A stretch of 27,899 nucleotides of DNA, from assembly GCA_027596195.1 (NCBI GenBank), contig JADGJG010000248.1, positions 1 to 27,899 on the forward strand, given 5' to 3'. Below the pieces are notes generated by a model. That model made no database searches. It was not told where the DNA came from and saw nothing but the letters and a program-made list of their open reading frames with translations. Source of the DNA: Podochytrium sp. JEL0797 (taxonomy: Eukaryota > Chytridiomycota > Chytridiomycetes > Chytridiales > Chytriomycetaceae). The position numbers and the translations under genes are program-made. The stretch's first letter is position 1, and the number at the start of each line of letters is the position of its first letter. Below, one piece after another: positions 9,335-20,300 of the stretch.

Positions 9335-10721
9335 ATGAAGAGCCCTTCCTTCCAGAACATTGCACGTCTTCTCTACGCTGCGCCGCCCTTTGCGAAGCAG
9401 ACAGCGCCCGCCACGAAAAGCCACGCCCTGGAATCCTCTGACGCCGAAAGCGACGCCACGCTCGCTGCGCCGCCGCAGCCGCCCTTCGAACACGAAGACG
9501 ACGCCGCCGAGTGCGCGTGGGACACGTTTTCTGTGCTGTGCTTTCTCTGCGTGACAGTGTCGCTGATGGTCGTGGCGCCAGTGCTGTGCTTTGTTGCGCT
9601 GCTCGTTTTGCCGTCGAGTCTCACGGCCCCAGTGGCCTTGGTCTACGCTGCCTGGCTGATCCTCGTAGATGCGGGGAGTCCCGTGAGGGGGGGTTGGGGT
9701 TCCATTTGCGGCGTGAGTACAGGGCAAGCGATAGTCACGCGACGCTGAAAATTTGACAATTTCCGAAAACACAGATCGGGCGTTCGATCATGGATATGTC
9801 CATCTGGAACAACTACCGTTCCTACTTTAGCGCACAGCTCATCAAAACATGCGACCTTCCTCCCAATCGAAACTACATCATGGGCGGCCATCCGCACGGA
9901 CTCTACTGTTTGGGCCTGTTTGCCAACATTCTCAGCAACCAGCCGGGATTCGAGGAGCTGTTCCCTGGCGTCAAAGTCACGAGCGCGACTCTGCCAATCA
10001 ATTTTTGGTTGCCCGTGTGGCGCGAGTTCATGCTGTCGTTGGGGTTTGTTAGTTGCGAGAGGAACGCGTTGACGGCCGTCGTGAGAAGCCAAAAATCGAA
10101 GAAGGGTGGGGCAAGTGGCAGTGGAACTGGTCGTGCGCTGTATATTGCGGTTGGGGGCGCGGAGGAGTTTTTGTTGATGGAGCCTGGTACAATGGATTTG
10201 GTCTTGTTGAAAAGAAAGGGGTTTGCCAAGATGGCGTTGGTGACTGGGTGAGTTGCTGCAAAGTTTTTTGAGTGTTTTTGGCCAAGCACTTTCTAACCGA
10301 ATTCGATTTTCTCAGAGCCTCTTTGGTTCCAGTCCTCACCTTTGGAGAAACCGACTACGTGAATCGAATCGATACGCCCTTTACGCGAAAACTGTCGGAA
10401 TACACGCAATGGTTGGCTCACTTTGCGTTCCCCGTGTTTGAAGGGAGATGGGGAACAGCGTTTCCGCGTCGTGCCAAGTTAATTACAATTGTGGGAGAGC
10501 CACTGCACACGAAAATGATTGAGAATCCAACTCACGAGGAAGTGAATGAGTTGCATGCCAAGTACGTGTTTTCCGCCATTCAACCCCTCATCCTGTTCCC
10601 AAATTCTAATCCAACCTTCATTTTCTTTTACAGATACCTCGAATCTCTTAGTTCTCTCTACGAAAAACACAAGCACGAACACTTTGAGCACAGAATTCGC
10701 GAGTTGGCGTTTGTCAAGTAA
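9335..10721 (+). CDS. DGAT2-family acyl-CoA:acylglycerol acyltransferase with intact HPHG
   Basis: Four exons (9335-9712, 9775-10247, 10316-10561, 10634-10721; introns 62-72 bp, two with CTAAY branch-like motifs) encode 394 residues. The N-terminus carries an acidic linker and then two hydrophobic segments (about residues 65-105) for ER membrane insertion. The active-site block is complete: NYIMGGHPHGLYCLG, with HPHG at about 165-168. Also present are LPINFWLPVWREFMLSLGF, AVGGAEEF, GTMDLVLLKRKGFAKMAL, GASLVPVLTFGE and, near the end, PTHEEVNELHAKYLESLSSL. These are standard DGAT2/MGAT blocks, so the likely role is triacylglycerol synthesis or a related acyl transfer. Compared with the upstream paralogue it has a longer N-terminus, a Ser/Gly insertion near residue 245 and no shared intron positions. 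The start is the first ATG giving a plausible N-terminus. Confidence 0.93.
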
Positions 10722-10986
10722 ATCCTGGGTCGCACCCTCGTTTGCTGGACCACATTCTCCCACCAACATTTCGAATACGCCGTGTATATACTTTTTTCAG
10801 TTGTTTGCTGCAAAACGCAACAGGGCTTGTTATTTTTCTTCATTTTCTTATTATATTTTTGGAGGCTGCTTTCTTTCTTTTGTTCTGTGGTACAGTTCCC
10901 TTTCGCTGGTTAGTTGGGGATGAGCACGGTGGGGCAGCAGCTTGTCGAGGCGGCAGAGAGGCGGCATTGGAAAAATCTTCAAAAAA

Positions 10987-11984
10987 ATGAGCGACACTGC
11001 CTCGCTCGACTCAACATCCGTCCGCAACCCCACCGTGGCAACACTCCGCGCAAAACTTTCATCTCTCGGATTGCCTTCGAATGGTGAATTTGAATGTCCC
11101 CCTCACCACAGGGAACCACGCACTAAACACACCCTGCTCAAGGCCACCTCGCTCAACTCAAGAAACGCCTTCGGAACCACGCAAAGCGAGACCCCGCCGA
11201 GAACCAAGAAATCGACCATGTATCCGAACCAGAAGAAGACCTTTCCCTCGAAACCCTCACTCTCAACGACGAAACCAAGCCCCGACGCAAACGGCAACCG
11301 TTCGACTATTACTGCGTGTTTGACGTGGAAGCAACCTGTGTCGAAGATAACCGCGGGAAAGGGTGGAAACATGAAATTATTGAGTTTCCTGTCGTCTTGA
11401 TTGAAGCGAGGACTTTGAGCGTGGTTGCTGGTGAGACGCCTTTTTTTCACCCCAGGCAATGCAGTGCTCGACACACACACACACACCCAAACCCCATCTG
11501 ACACACACACACACACACAGAATTCAGATCATTCGTCCAACCCACCATGAACCCCATCCTCACCGACTTCTGCACCTCCCTCACGGGAATCACCCAATCC
11601 CAAGTCTCCACCGCCCCCTTATTTCCCGAAGTCCTTCGCTCTTTCGAACGGTTCCTCACCTCAAACCAAATCAAACACTCGCGCATGATGTTCATCACGG
11701 ATGGACCCTGGGATATCCGCGATTTCGTGAGGAACCAGTGTCTCTACCTCAACATGAAGCCGCCCGCGTATTTCGGCACGTGGATCGACTTACGGAGAAA
11801 GTTTACAGAGTTTTATGGACGGAAGGAAGGGAAACGGGCGAATTTGAGTGGGATGTTGAGTTTGCTTGGTATGCAGTTTGAAGGGAGAGAGCATTCGGGG
11901 ATTGATGATACGCGGAATATTGCAAAGATTGCGTTGCGGTTGATGGAGGAGGGGGTTGTTTTTGACAGTACGAAACCTTATTGA
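10987..11984 (+). CDS. ERI1: ERI1-like DEDDh 3'-5' exoribonuclease
   Basis: Three exons (10987-11083, 11143-11430, 11521-11984) encode 282 residues. ERI1/3'hExo enzymes trim RNA 3' ends, including 5.8S rRNA and histone mRNA, and degrade siRNA duplex overhangs. Residues about 15-45 (TLRAKLSSLGLPSNGHLAQL.KKRL) form a SAP-like nucleic-acid-binding helix pair. The junction of exons 1 and 2 restores this motif and skips an in-frame stop. The catalytic set is complete: FDVEATC (Asp93, Glu95), ITDGPWDIRDF (Asp193) and EHSGIDDTRNIA (His253, Asp258). Family blocks HEIIEFPVVLIE, EFRSFVQP and LTDFCTSLTGI are also present. Intron 2 contains two CA microsatellites, the second running to the acceptor. The gene is convergent with the minus-strand ABCG gene, only 94 bp away. 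The exonuclease assignment is confident; the exact RNA substrate is inferred. Confidence 0.93.
11471..11518 (+). repeat. Two (AC)n microsatellites in ERI1 intron 2
   Basis: (AC)8 occupies about 11471-11486 and (AC)9 about 11501-11518, directly before the splice acceptor AG at 11519-11520. The second tract stands where a polypyrimidine tract would normally be. Confidence 0.9.
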
Positions 11985-12078
11985 CCCAAAAAAAAACTCA
12001 GTCATAAAGCTTCAATCAAATCATGAAAAATAGTAGATTTATTACTAAAGATAAATAAGAGAAATGCAAGAAGATTCT

Positions 12079-15000
12079 TTAACGCTTGACCTTAAATCGT
12101 CGGATGAAATAACTCGTCACCACGCGGTTGAACAACCAAAACGCCAACATGAACCCAAAGTTTCTCCATCGGTTGTTGTAACTCCAACCTAGAGGCTCGA
12201 AAATATTGTCGCCGACTTGCACAGGGCAGTACAAACACTCCCCCATGGCATCCGGGTTCACCAGAATCCCAGGGGCACCAAGAATCGTGATGTATGGCTT
12301 GAAGTATTCCGCGCAAGTTGCGTTGGAGGGAATCGCAACAGGGACCAAAGAGTTATCGTCACAGTGTAACGCGAGACCACCCAAATCGTTGACGAGCATT
12401 CCTTCAATGAGGTAGTGGTACGGATCGATCCAGTAAAGCCAGTGCTTGTAAAACTCGGGCATGTCTTCGTAGGAAATCGTGACACCGCAAAAGAGGGCGA
12501 GGATGGAGGTCAGGATGGGGATGAGGGCGGCGGCGACGCCGTAGTTTGGAATCGCAGAGGCAAGCATTTGGCCAAAGGAGACGGACCAGAGGGTGAATGC
12601 GGTGAGCCTGAAAGAAATGAAAAATCAGTTTTGCGGTTCAAGGAGATTAGGAGGAAAAGTGGAAAAAACTCACATGCAGTAGAAGTAGAGAATGTTTTCA
12701 GCGCCACCGTTCAAACCAACAGTCCAGTAGAAGAGCAAGAAGAAGGCGGTAGAAGCAACCAACGCGAAAGGGACTTCGGCAGTCGAAATGGCCGCACCAA
12801 ACGAAAAGCTACTGTATGCTCCTTGAGATTGCTCACGAATCGCGTACTCGCGCTGCGCCAAGAAAGTGGGAACAACCAACTTGATGATAACCACCCCAAT
12901 CGTACCCGTCTGGAAGAGGGCAAACATGCGGTTTTGAACCCCCGAGGGAGTCGCTTCGCACTGGAAGAAAGTCAACCCAATCAACAGCGCAATCACCATT
13001 TGGAAAGTCACGCGCCCAACGTTGTAAGAAGGATCACGCCAGTACGACTTGAACATTCTCGCCATGACGATTTCGGTGGCCTTTCCGGTCGATGGAACGT
13101 CGGCAATAATGCGAGCGATGGATTTGTCGAGCTCAGCCATGTTGTGGGCGGAAAAGTCCAACGCGCGTTGCTTGATGCTGTTGAGGGTTTCGAGTTCCGT
13201 CGCGCACTCTGGGGAGGCTTTCCAGGCTTCGAACCAGTCGATGGTGTTGGCGCTGATGGCGGTTCCGGCACCGATGCAGTCGAGGATGTATTCGGCGGGG
13301 TTGGCACGTGCGTCACACTTGGGGGCACCCGTTTTTTCAAAGTAGTTGAGCATAGTTTGAGAGTCTTCGCCGAGTTCACCAAAGTAGATGGTCTTTCCGC
13401 CGCGTCCGAGAAGCAACAAGCGATCAAACTCGCAGAACAGAAGGGCGGATGGTTGATGGATCGTGACAACGAGAGCATAGTTTTGGGCCGTGAGGTTGCG
13501 AAGGAGGCGGATAATGTTGGTAGCAGCCTGCGCGTCGAGACCAGAAGTGGGTTCGTCAAGGAAAAGAATCTTGGGCTTCGCGACCAGCTCGACACCAATC
13601 GTCAAACGCTTCCTCTCCTCCATCGAAAGACCGACACCATCATCCACATCACCAATCAATGCGTGTTCCAACTCCTCCATCTCCAACATCTTGAGAATCT
13701 CCGTCACATACGCGATCTTTTCGCGCTTGGGCACAGACGCGGGTTGTCTCAAAATGGCCGCAAACTCAAGCGCCTCCCTCACAGTACACTCCTTGTTGTG
13801 CACGTCCATCTGCTCACAGTACCCCGAAATCTTCAAGTACTCGGCCCCAGTCTCACGGGGACCCACCCAAATCTCACCCTCAATTGTCCCCACCGTCTTT
13901 CTCTTGGCAATCACATCCAACAAAGTCGTCTTTCCCGCACCCGAAGATCCCATCAAAGCCGTCATCGTACCGGGAGTCGCATACCCACTCACACTGTTCA
14001 AAAGCTGCAACGTCTTCCCCTTCTCCTTCGGGTGAGGAACGGTGTAATTCACATTCGACCACGTAAGAGCACCCAACGCATTCATCTCCTCCTCGCTCCC
14101 GTTAATCTCAACCGCCTCGTACTCCTCGTCCTTCTTGTCCTCCTTCGTGGCGCGCTTGAAGGCCGAAATCCGTTTCGACTCGGGTTTGAAGAGCTTCACG
14201 CTTAACCCCGGTTGACCGTGGTGAATCGTTTCCACAACGAGCGCATCGAGAGCAATGAAGATGATGATGAGGCCGATATTGATGAGGAGATTCCACCACA
14301 ACATGTCCGCGTCGATATCCATCGCGGATTTGATGTAATGGCGTCCATCTGTGACGAGAGACCCGGGAGTCGATCCATGCAACGTGCAAGTCTGGAACCG
14401 CTCGTTCGTATACCAAGGTCCAACGGGGACAATGGAGGTACCCACGCATTCGAGCAAGAGGCCGTCGAATTCGTTGATCATGAGGGACTGGAATCCGTAG
14501 CCGAGCGGGTTGATGTAGAGGATCCATTTGAACCACCATTTCATGTCTTGGATGGGGACCATGTAGCCGGCGTACATGACACAGAGGATCATGACGACGG
14601 CGGCGTTGTTGATGGCTTGGTGTTTGTCGGCGGAGAGGTAGCCAAAGATTTTGAGCATGTAACCGAAGGCTTGTTGGGTGACGATGATGGTGACAAAGAA
14701 GGTGAGGAACTGTTTGGGGGGGGGGGGGGAAGTCGAATTAGAGTACGTTCTGCTACAATGAGAGAAACTCTGAGAGAAACTCACGTGTCCACCCGTGTTT
14801 TGGAGTCCGACCATGAAATAAAGAATCACCGAGAACCCAAAGATTCTCATGGCAGCAACGAGGAACTCGAAAAAGTTTTGGGCCAAGAAGTGGGTGGAAG
14901 GACGGTACAGAGCCATATCCATGTGCTTGTACAGGATGTTGCGTCCGTCAATGAGCTTGGGGATTTCGGCAAAGGCACTGACGGCGTTGAAGAGAAGCGC

Positions 15001-16809
15001 AAAGTAGATGGCACCTCCACGGGTGAAGGCTCCGGCGGAAGTGACGGGAAGTTGGAAAAACACGGAACCGACGATGGCAGCCATGAGGAAGTTGAAGAAC
15101 GTGCTGTCCAAGAGTAACACAAAAATGAGCAAAAGGGGATTCAAAAAGTAAATAAGTGCCAAACACTCACGTCATAATAATAGCCGCAGAGTTTCCGCGA
15201 ATGATTTGAATCTCGCGACGAATGAGCATTTGGGCTTGACGCGCCATGGGCACCGAATAAAGCCCGTCAATTTGCTTTCCGTGGCTTCCATGAAGCTGTC
15301 TACGCGCCGTGACTCTCTCGACAAGCTCGGCACGCGCCTTCTCGTTGAAATCGTCCGCCAGATACTTGTCAGCCTCGAGTTCGTTGGTCTGCCCGAAAGA
15401 GCTCTTCTGGTAACGCGCAAAGAGATCAACGGGGCTGATCTGACCGCAACTGGCAGAGGTGGTGAGGTATTCGGCCGCCGTGTCACGCGGGTGCTTGGGG
15501 AACCCGAGAGACTCGAAGTATCCGACCGCTTCCGAGGTTGGACCAAAGTAAGTGCATTGGCCGTCGGCGAGCACAATGACCTTGTCGAAAAGTTCAAACA
15601 TGGCGTCGGAAGCTTGGTAGCAAGAGGCGACGACGGTGCGGTTGTTGAAATCGGCAAACGCGCGGAGTCCCTTGATGAAGTCCAAGGAGGAAGCTGCATC
15701 GAGACCTTTGGTGGCACCATCGAACATGGCGGCGGATCCTCCAATCACAGTCGCCTCTGTTAAGTTTCAAAAGAAAATCGATCAGTTCGCAGTTCAAACG
15801 CGTCAACACAAATCAAATAAAACGTACCAGCCAAAGAAACACGTCTCTTCTCTCCTCCAGACACACCACGAAGCAATGCATCCCCAACGACCGTGTTCTG
15901 GCAGTTGACAAGACCGTAAAGCTTGAGCGTGACCTCGATAATCTTCTCGCGGATTTCTGGCGACATGACTTTGCAGTTGACGGCAAACTCGAGCGTTTGG
16001 CGAACCGTGAGGGACGGGTAGTGAGGGTCGCCTTCTTCAGAGTAGATGACTTCGCCGCGGAATTGGTCATGGATCTCTTTGGAAGTGAAACCGGAATATT
16101 TGATGTCACCGCGGATCTGCCAAGAGATGTGAGTCACCGGAAAGGAATGAGTAATTAGTGATGATTACCTCTTTGAAACACCGGGTGTGGTTAGAAAACG
16201 TCCGGAGGAGGGAAGAGCATCCAGCGCCAGGACGTCCAATGACAAGCACGCACTCGCCGGGCTTCAAAACTCCAGTGATGGAACTGATGATATCCTTCTC
16301 GACGTATTTTGGCGGGAAGAGAGAATCGCTCGTCTTCTTGAGGTAGTTGAGCACTTGGACGGCAGGCTGGAAGACGCTGGCAACGGTGGATCCGACAGTG
16401 TGGATGTGGGCATCTTGCAATGCGTTTCCGACAATGTTCTGAGTAACAAATGAAAACAGTCAGAAATCGCGGTAAGAAATTGATGCAAGAGACGCTTGCT
16501 TACCAAGTTGCGGAACGCGATGGGCATCTCCGAAAACTCCATTCCCTTGCCGTTGAAGAACTGGCGAACGGCCTTGGTGAAGAATCCATGCTGGAACTCG
16601 GCGGACTTGGGGTCCGCTCTCGGGTCTTTCAGCATGTCACCGATTTCGCGGTACGAAGCAGCGTCCGCGTTGTCATATGCAGATCGTCTCTCGACATCAG
16701 CCACAATGTCTTGGAAGATTTCGAACGTGTCCGGTTGTGTTTGCTGGGATTCGATGGTGTCGAATCGTTGGAGGGCTTCTCCGACGTCTTTGTCGAATGT
16801 GGATTCCAT
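12079..16809 (-). CDS. Full-size PDR-type ABCG transporter (minus member of divergent pair)
   Basis: Seven exons in transcription order (16504-16809, 16169-16438, 15828-16116, 15171-15756, 14785-15103, 12674-14709, 12079-12607) encode 1444 residues, the normal length for a pleiotropic-drug-resistance ABC transporter with NBD-TMD-NBD-TMD order. These plasma-membrane pumps use ATP to move hydrophobic compounds or lipids. NBD1 has Walker A GRPGAGCSSLL (about 170-180, Cys replacing the catalytic Lys), signature VSGGEKRRVSLAG and a Walker B region FDGATKGLDAASSLDF without the catalytic Glu. NBD2 has an intact Walker A GSSGAGKTTLL (about 844), signature-like LSMEERKRLTIG, Walker B ILFLDEPTSGLDAQAA and H-loop TIHQPS. 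This asymmetry is typical of fungal PDR proteins. TMD blocks and Cys-containing extracellular loops are present. All six introns (52-74 bp) match the plus-strand partner in position and phase. The intron at 14710-14783 contains fourteen consecutive C (sense strand). Substrate unknown. Confidence 0.95.
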
Positions 16810-16852
16810 GTTGATATTATTTTTTGAAATGCAGAGAAGGGAAAGCTCTTTT

Positions 16853-16860
16853 CTTTTATA
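16853..16860 (-). promoter_or_regulatory. Candidate TATA box for the minus ABCG gene
   Basis: TATAAAAG on the minus strand lies 44-51 bp upstream of the start codon. If used, the 5' leader would be very short (roughly 10-25 nt). Confidence 0.45.
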
Positions 16861-17170
16861 TTCTCGCGTCGATTCATTTGAAATCGCACATGTGAAATGA
16901 AAAGGTTCGTTTATATTTTTCATGTGAAACTCCTGCCGCTTTCACATATGTATTTATAATCCATTAAAAAGAGGAATTCTCAAGTGACACATACCGAAAC
17001 TCGAACACGTCCGAGCAGGATATCGTAAAATGTTTTTCTTTCCTTTTCTCATTAATTAAAATCCTCCGTTCCGCCCTCCTTTTCCCAATCTTCTTAATAA
17101 TACTATTGGTGGATACCGTCTCGTGTACATTTCAAATACGTGAATCGTTTTCAAATTTCACGAATTGTTG

Positions 17171-17186
17171 TGTCCGCACTCGGACA
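17171..17186. promoter_or_regulatory. Perfect palindrome with CCG-N4-CGG core
   Basis: TGTCCG-CACT-CGGACA is a 6+4+6 perfect inverted repeat about 185 bp upstream of the plus ABCG start. CCG and CGG half-sites spaced by four bases are the type of site bound by some fungal Zn2Cys6 regulators (Leu3 is the classic CCG-N4-CGG example). Binding is an inference; the symmetry is seen directly. Confidence 0.4.
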
Positions 17187-17249
17187 AAATGCAGACAGTC
17201 CAAAACAGAGTCCACTTCCAATTTGCGTCTCCTATCCCTTCTCTATTCC

Positions 17250-17256
17250 TATAAAT
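17250..17256 (+). promoter_or_regulatory. Candidate TATA box for the plus ABCG gene
   Basis: TATAAAT lies about 115 bp upstream of the ATG at 17369, in an otherwise suitable AT-rich context. A second AT-rich element (ATATAATA) follows about 10 bp later. Confidence 0.35.
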
Positions 17257-17368
17257 GAAAGAATATAATAGTTCAGTCATCCCTCATTCATTCATCCTGT
17301 CATAAATTTGTAATGTAAGAACAGGCAAGACTCACTTTCCGCGCCCTTTCCCGAAAAAACATCAAAAA

Positions 17369-20300
17369 ATGGAATCCTCAACACTCGATCGAGACGTTGG
17401 CGAAGCCCTAGAACGATTCGATACGACCGGTACGCAGCCGGACAGATCCTCCATCTTCGAAGACGTCCTGGCGGACGTTGAACGCAATTCCGCTTATGAC
17501 AACGAGGGCGCCGCTTCGTACCGCGAAATCGGCGACATGCTGAAGGACCCGCGAGCGGATCCCAAGTCTGCCGAGTTCCAGCACGGATTCTTCACCAAAG
17601 CCGTTCGCCAATACTTGGTGGGCAAAGGCTTGAGTTTTTCGGAGATGCCGATAGCATTCCGCGACCTGGTATACTTTTTGTCTGCCGCTTTTTGATTAAA
17701 TGTGATAGCGATTCTAATTCGTTTATTATACAGAGCGTTGTCGGAAATGCATTGCAAGATTCACACATCAACACTGTCGGGACCACCGTCGCGAGCGTCA
17801 TGCAACCGATTGTCCAAATCGTGGACTACTTCAAGCGAACGAGCGATTCTCTCTTTCCGCCAAAATACGTCGAGAAGGATATCATCAAGTCCATCACTGG
17901 AGTTTTGAAGCCCGGCGAGTGCGTGCTTGTGATTGGACGTCCTGGCGCGGGATGCTCGTCCCTCCTCCGGACGCTGTCAAACCAAACCAAGAGCTTCAAG
18001 GAGGTAACGATTCCCTTCTATTTTGGATTCTTTGTTTCCTATCAATGCTGACACCTTCATTTTTCAGGTTCGTGGAGAAATTAAGTACTCTGGTTTTGGA
18101 TCCAAAGAACTTCACGACCACTACCGCGGTGAAGCCATTTACTCCGAAGAAGGAGACCCTCACTACCCATCCCTCACGGTTCGTCAAACGCTCGAGTTTG
18201 CTGTCAACTGCAAAGTCATGTCTGCAGCTATTCGCGAAAAGTCGATCGAAGTCGCGCTCAAGCTTTACGGTCTTGTCAACTGTCAGAACACTGTCGTGGG
18301 TGACGCATTGCTCCGTGGTGTGTCTGGAGGCGAAAAAAGACGTGTTTCTTTGGCAGGTGTGTAATCTCGTTCTGTTTCAGCCTTTCATTGACTCACCGGA
18401 TGTAATCGCAGAATCCACGGTGATTGGCGGTTCCGCCGCAATGTTCGATGGCGCCACCAAGGGTCTCGATGCGGCTTCCTCTTTGGATTTCATCAAGGGA
18501 CTCCGCGCGTTCGCAGACTACAACAACCGCACCGTTGTCGCGTCTTGTTACCAAGCTTCCGATGCCATGTTTGAGCTTTTCGACAAGGTCATTGTGTTGG
18601 CAGACGGCCATTGCACGTACTTTGGTCCAACCGCGGATGCAGTCGAATACTTTGAGTCTCTTGGCTTCCCCAAACATCCGCGTGACACGGCGGCTGAATA
18701 CCTCACCACCTCTGCGAGTTGTGGGCAAATCAGTGCCACGGACCTCTTTGAGACGTACAAGAAGAGCACTTTCGGGCAAATGAACGACCTCGAGGCCGCA
18801 GAATACCTTGCCGACGATGTCCAGAAGGCGGCACGCGACCAGCTTGTCGAGAGAGTCATGGAAAGGAGAAAGCTGCACGAGACCCCCGCAAATCAACTCA
18901 ACAGTCTCTATTCGGTGCCGTTGTCGCGTCAAGCTTATTCTTTGATCAATCGTGAGATTCAAATCATTCGTGGAAACTCAGCGGCCATCATTTTGACGTA
19001 AGCTGAGAGCCTTTTTTCCCGCTCATTTGTATCGCTCTGTCTAATCACGCTTTTGATTTGCCCTCGTAGAACGATTTTCAACTGGCTCATGGCCGTGATT
19101 GTTGGCTCCGTCTTCTTGAACCTCCCGGTCACTTCTGCCGGAGCTTTCACCCGCGGCGGTGCCATCTACTTTGCGCTTCTGTTCAATGCCGTCAGTGCCT
19201 TCGCCGAAATCCCCAAACTCATTGACGGAAGAACCATCTTGTACAAGCAAACGGGCATGGCCTTGTACCGTCCTTCCACCCACTTCATGGCGCAGAGCTT
19301 CTTTGAGTTCCTCGTCGCATCCTTCAGAATCTTGGTCTTTTCGCTTATCCTCTACTACATGGTCGGCCTGCAAAGCTCGGCAGGACATGTAAGTCGCGGC
19401 CTTAAAATTTTTTCCCTATCGTTTTTGTACTAATTTTGTTTCCCTCTGCGTTATAGTTCTTCACATTCTTTGTGACCATCATTGTGACCCAGCAATCGTT
19501 CGGATACATGCTCAAGATTTTTGGTTACCTCTCTGCCGACAAGCACCAAGCCATCAACCGCGCTGCCGTGATTCTCATCCTCGACGTCATGTACGCCGGC
19601 TACATGATTCCAATCCAGGACATGAAGCCGTGGTTCAAATGGATCCTCTACATCAACCCCCTCGGCTACGGATTCCAATCCCTCATGATCAACGAATTCG
19701 ACGGCCTCGAGCTCGAGTGCGTGGGTACGAGCATCGTTCCAACCGGACCTTGGTACACGAACCCCGCGTACCAAACATGCTCTTTGCATGGCAGTGTGCC
19801 GGGCTCGCTCATCACCGAAGGGCGCAACTATCTCAAGGTGGCGTTGGATATCAACGCGGATTGGTTGTGGTGGAACCTCCTCATCAACATTGGTCTGATT
19901 GTCGTCTTTATTGCCCTCGACGCGCTGGTTCTTGAGACGATTCAGCATGACCAAGCTGGTATGAGCGTCAAGCTGTTCAAGCCGGAGAAGAAGAGGTTGG
20001 GCATCAAGATTGAAGCGGCGATGCACAAGCGCGAGTTGGAGGCCGAGAACAAGAAGGGGAAGAAGGAGTTTGAGGCGGTTGATATTCAAGGGAGTGACAA
20101 GGACATGCAGGACTTGGGTACTTTGACGTGGGCTGACGTCAACTACATGGTTCCGCACCCGAAGGAGAAGGGGAAGACGTTGCAGCTGTTGAGAGGGGTG
20201 AATGGATACGCGAGACCAGGGACCATGACTGCTTTGATGGGATCGTCGGGTGCTGGGAAGACGACGTTGTTGGATGTGATTGCCAAGAGAAAGACGGTGG

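Larger units (their letters stand above)
16810..17368. promoter_or_regulatory. Shared divergent promoter region of the two ABCG genes
   Basis: This 559-bp AT-rich stretch separates the two start codons and must hold both promoters. Candidate TATA boxes are listed separately. CATGTGAAA occurs at 16889 and 16921, with an inverted TTTCACATATG at 16940-16950. A perfect inverted repeat lies at 17171-17186. No open frame here looks coding. Co-regulation of the pair is inferred from the arrangement. Confidence 0.7.

Noticed and set aside
12415..14205. 596-codon open frame on the plus strand
   Set aside because: Exact antisense of the minus ABCG transporter, whose NBD2 motifs and intron conservation are clear. 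The translation has no domain.
14212..15117. 301-codon open frame on the plus strand
   Set aside because: Antisense shadow of ABCG exons 5-6.
12670..15162. Continuous 830-codon minus-strand frame as one exon
   Set aside because: It reads through two introns (14710-14783 and 15104-15170). Comparison with the plus paralogue shows these are spliced out even though they are partly open.
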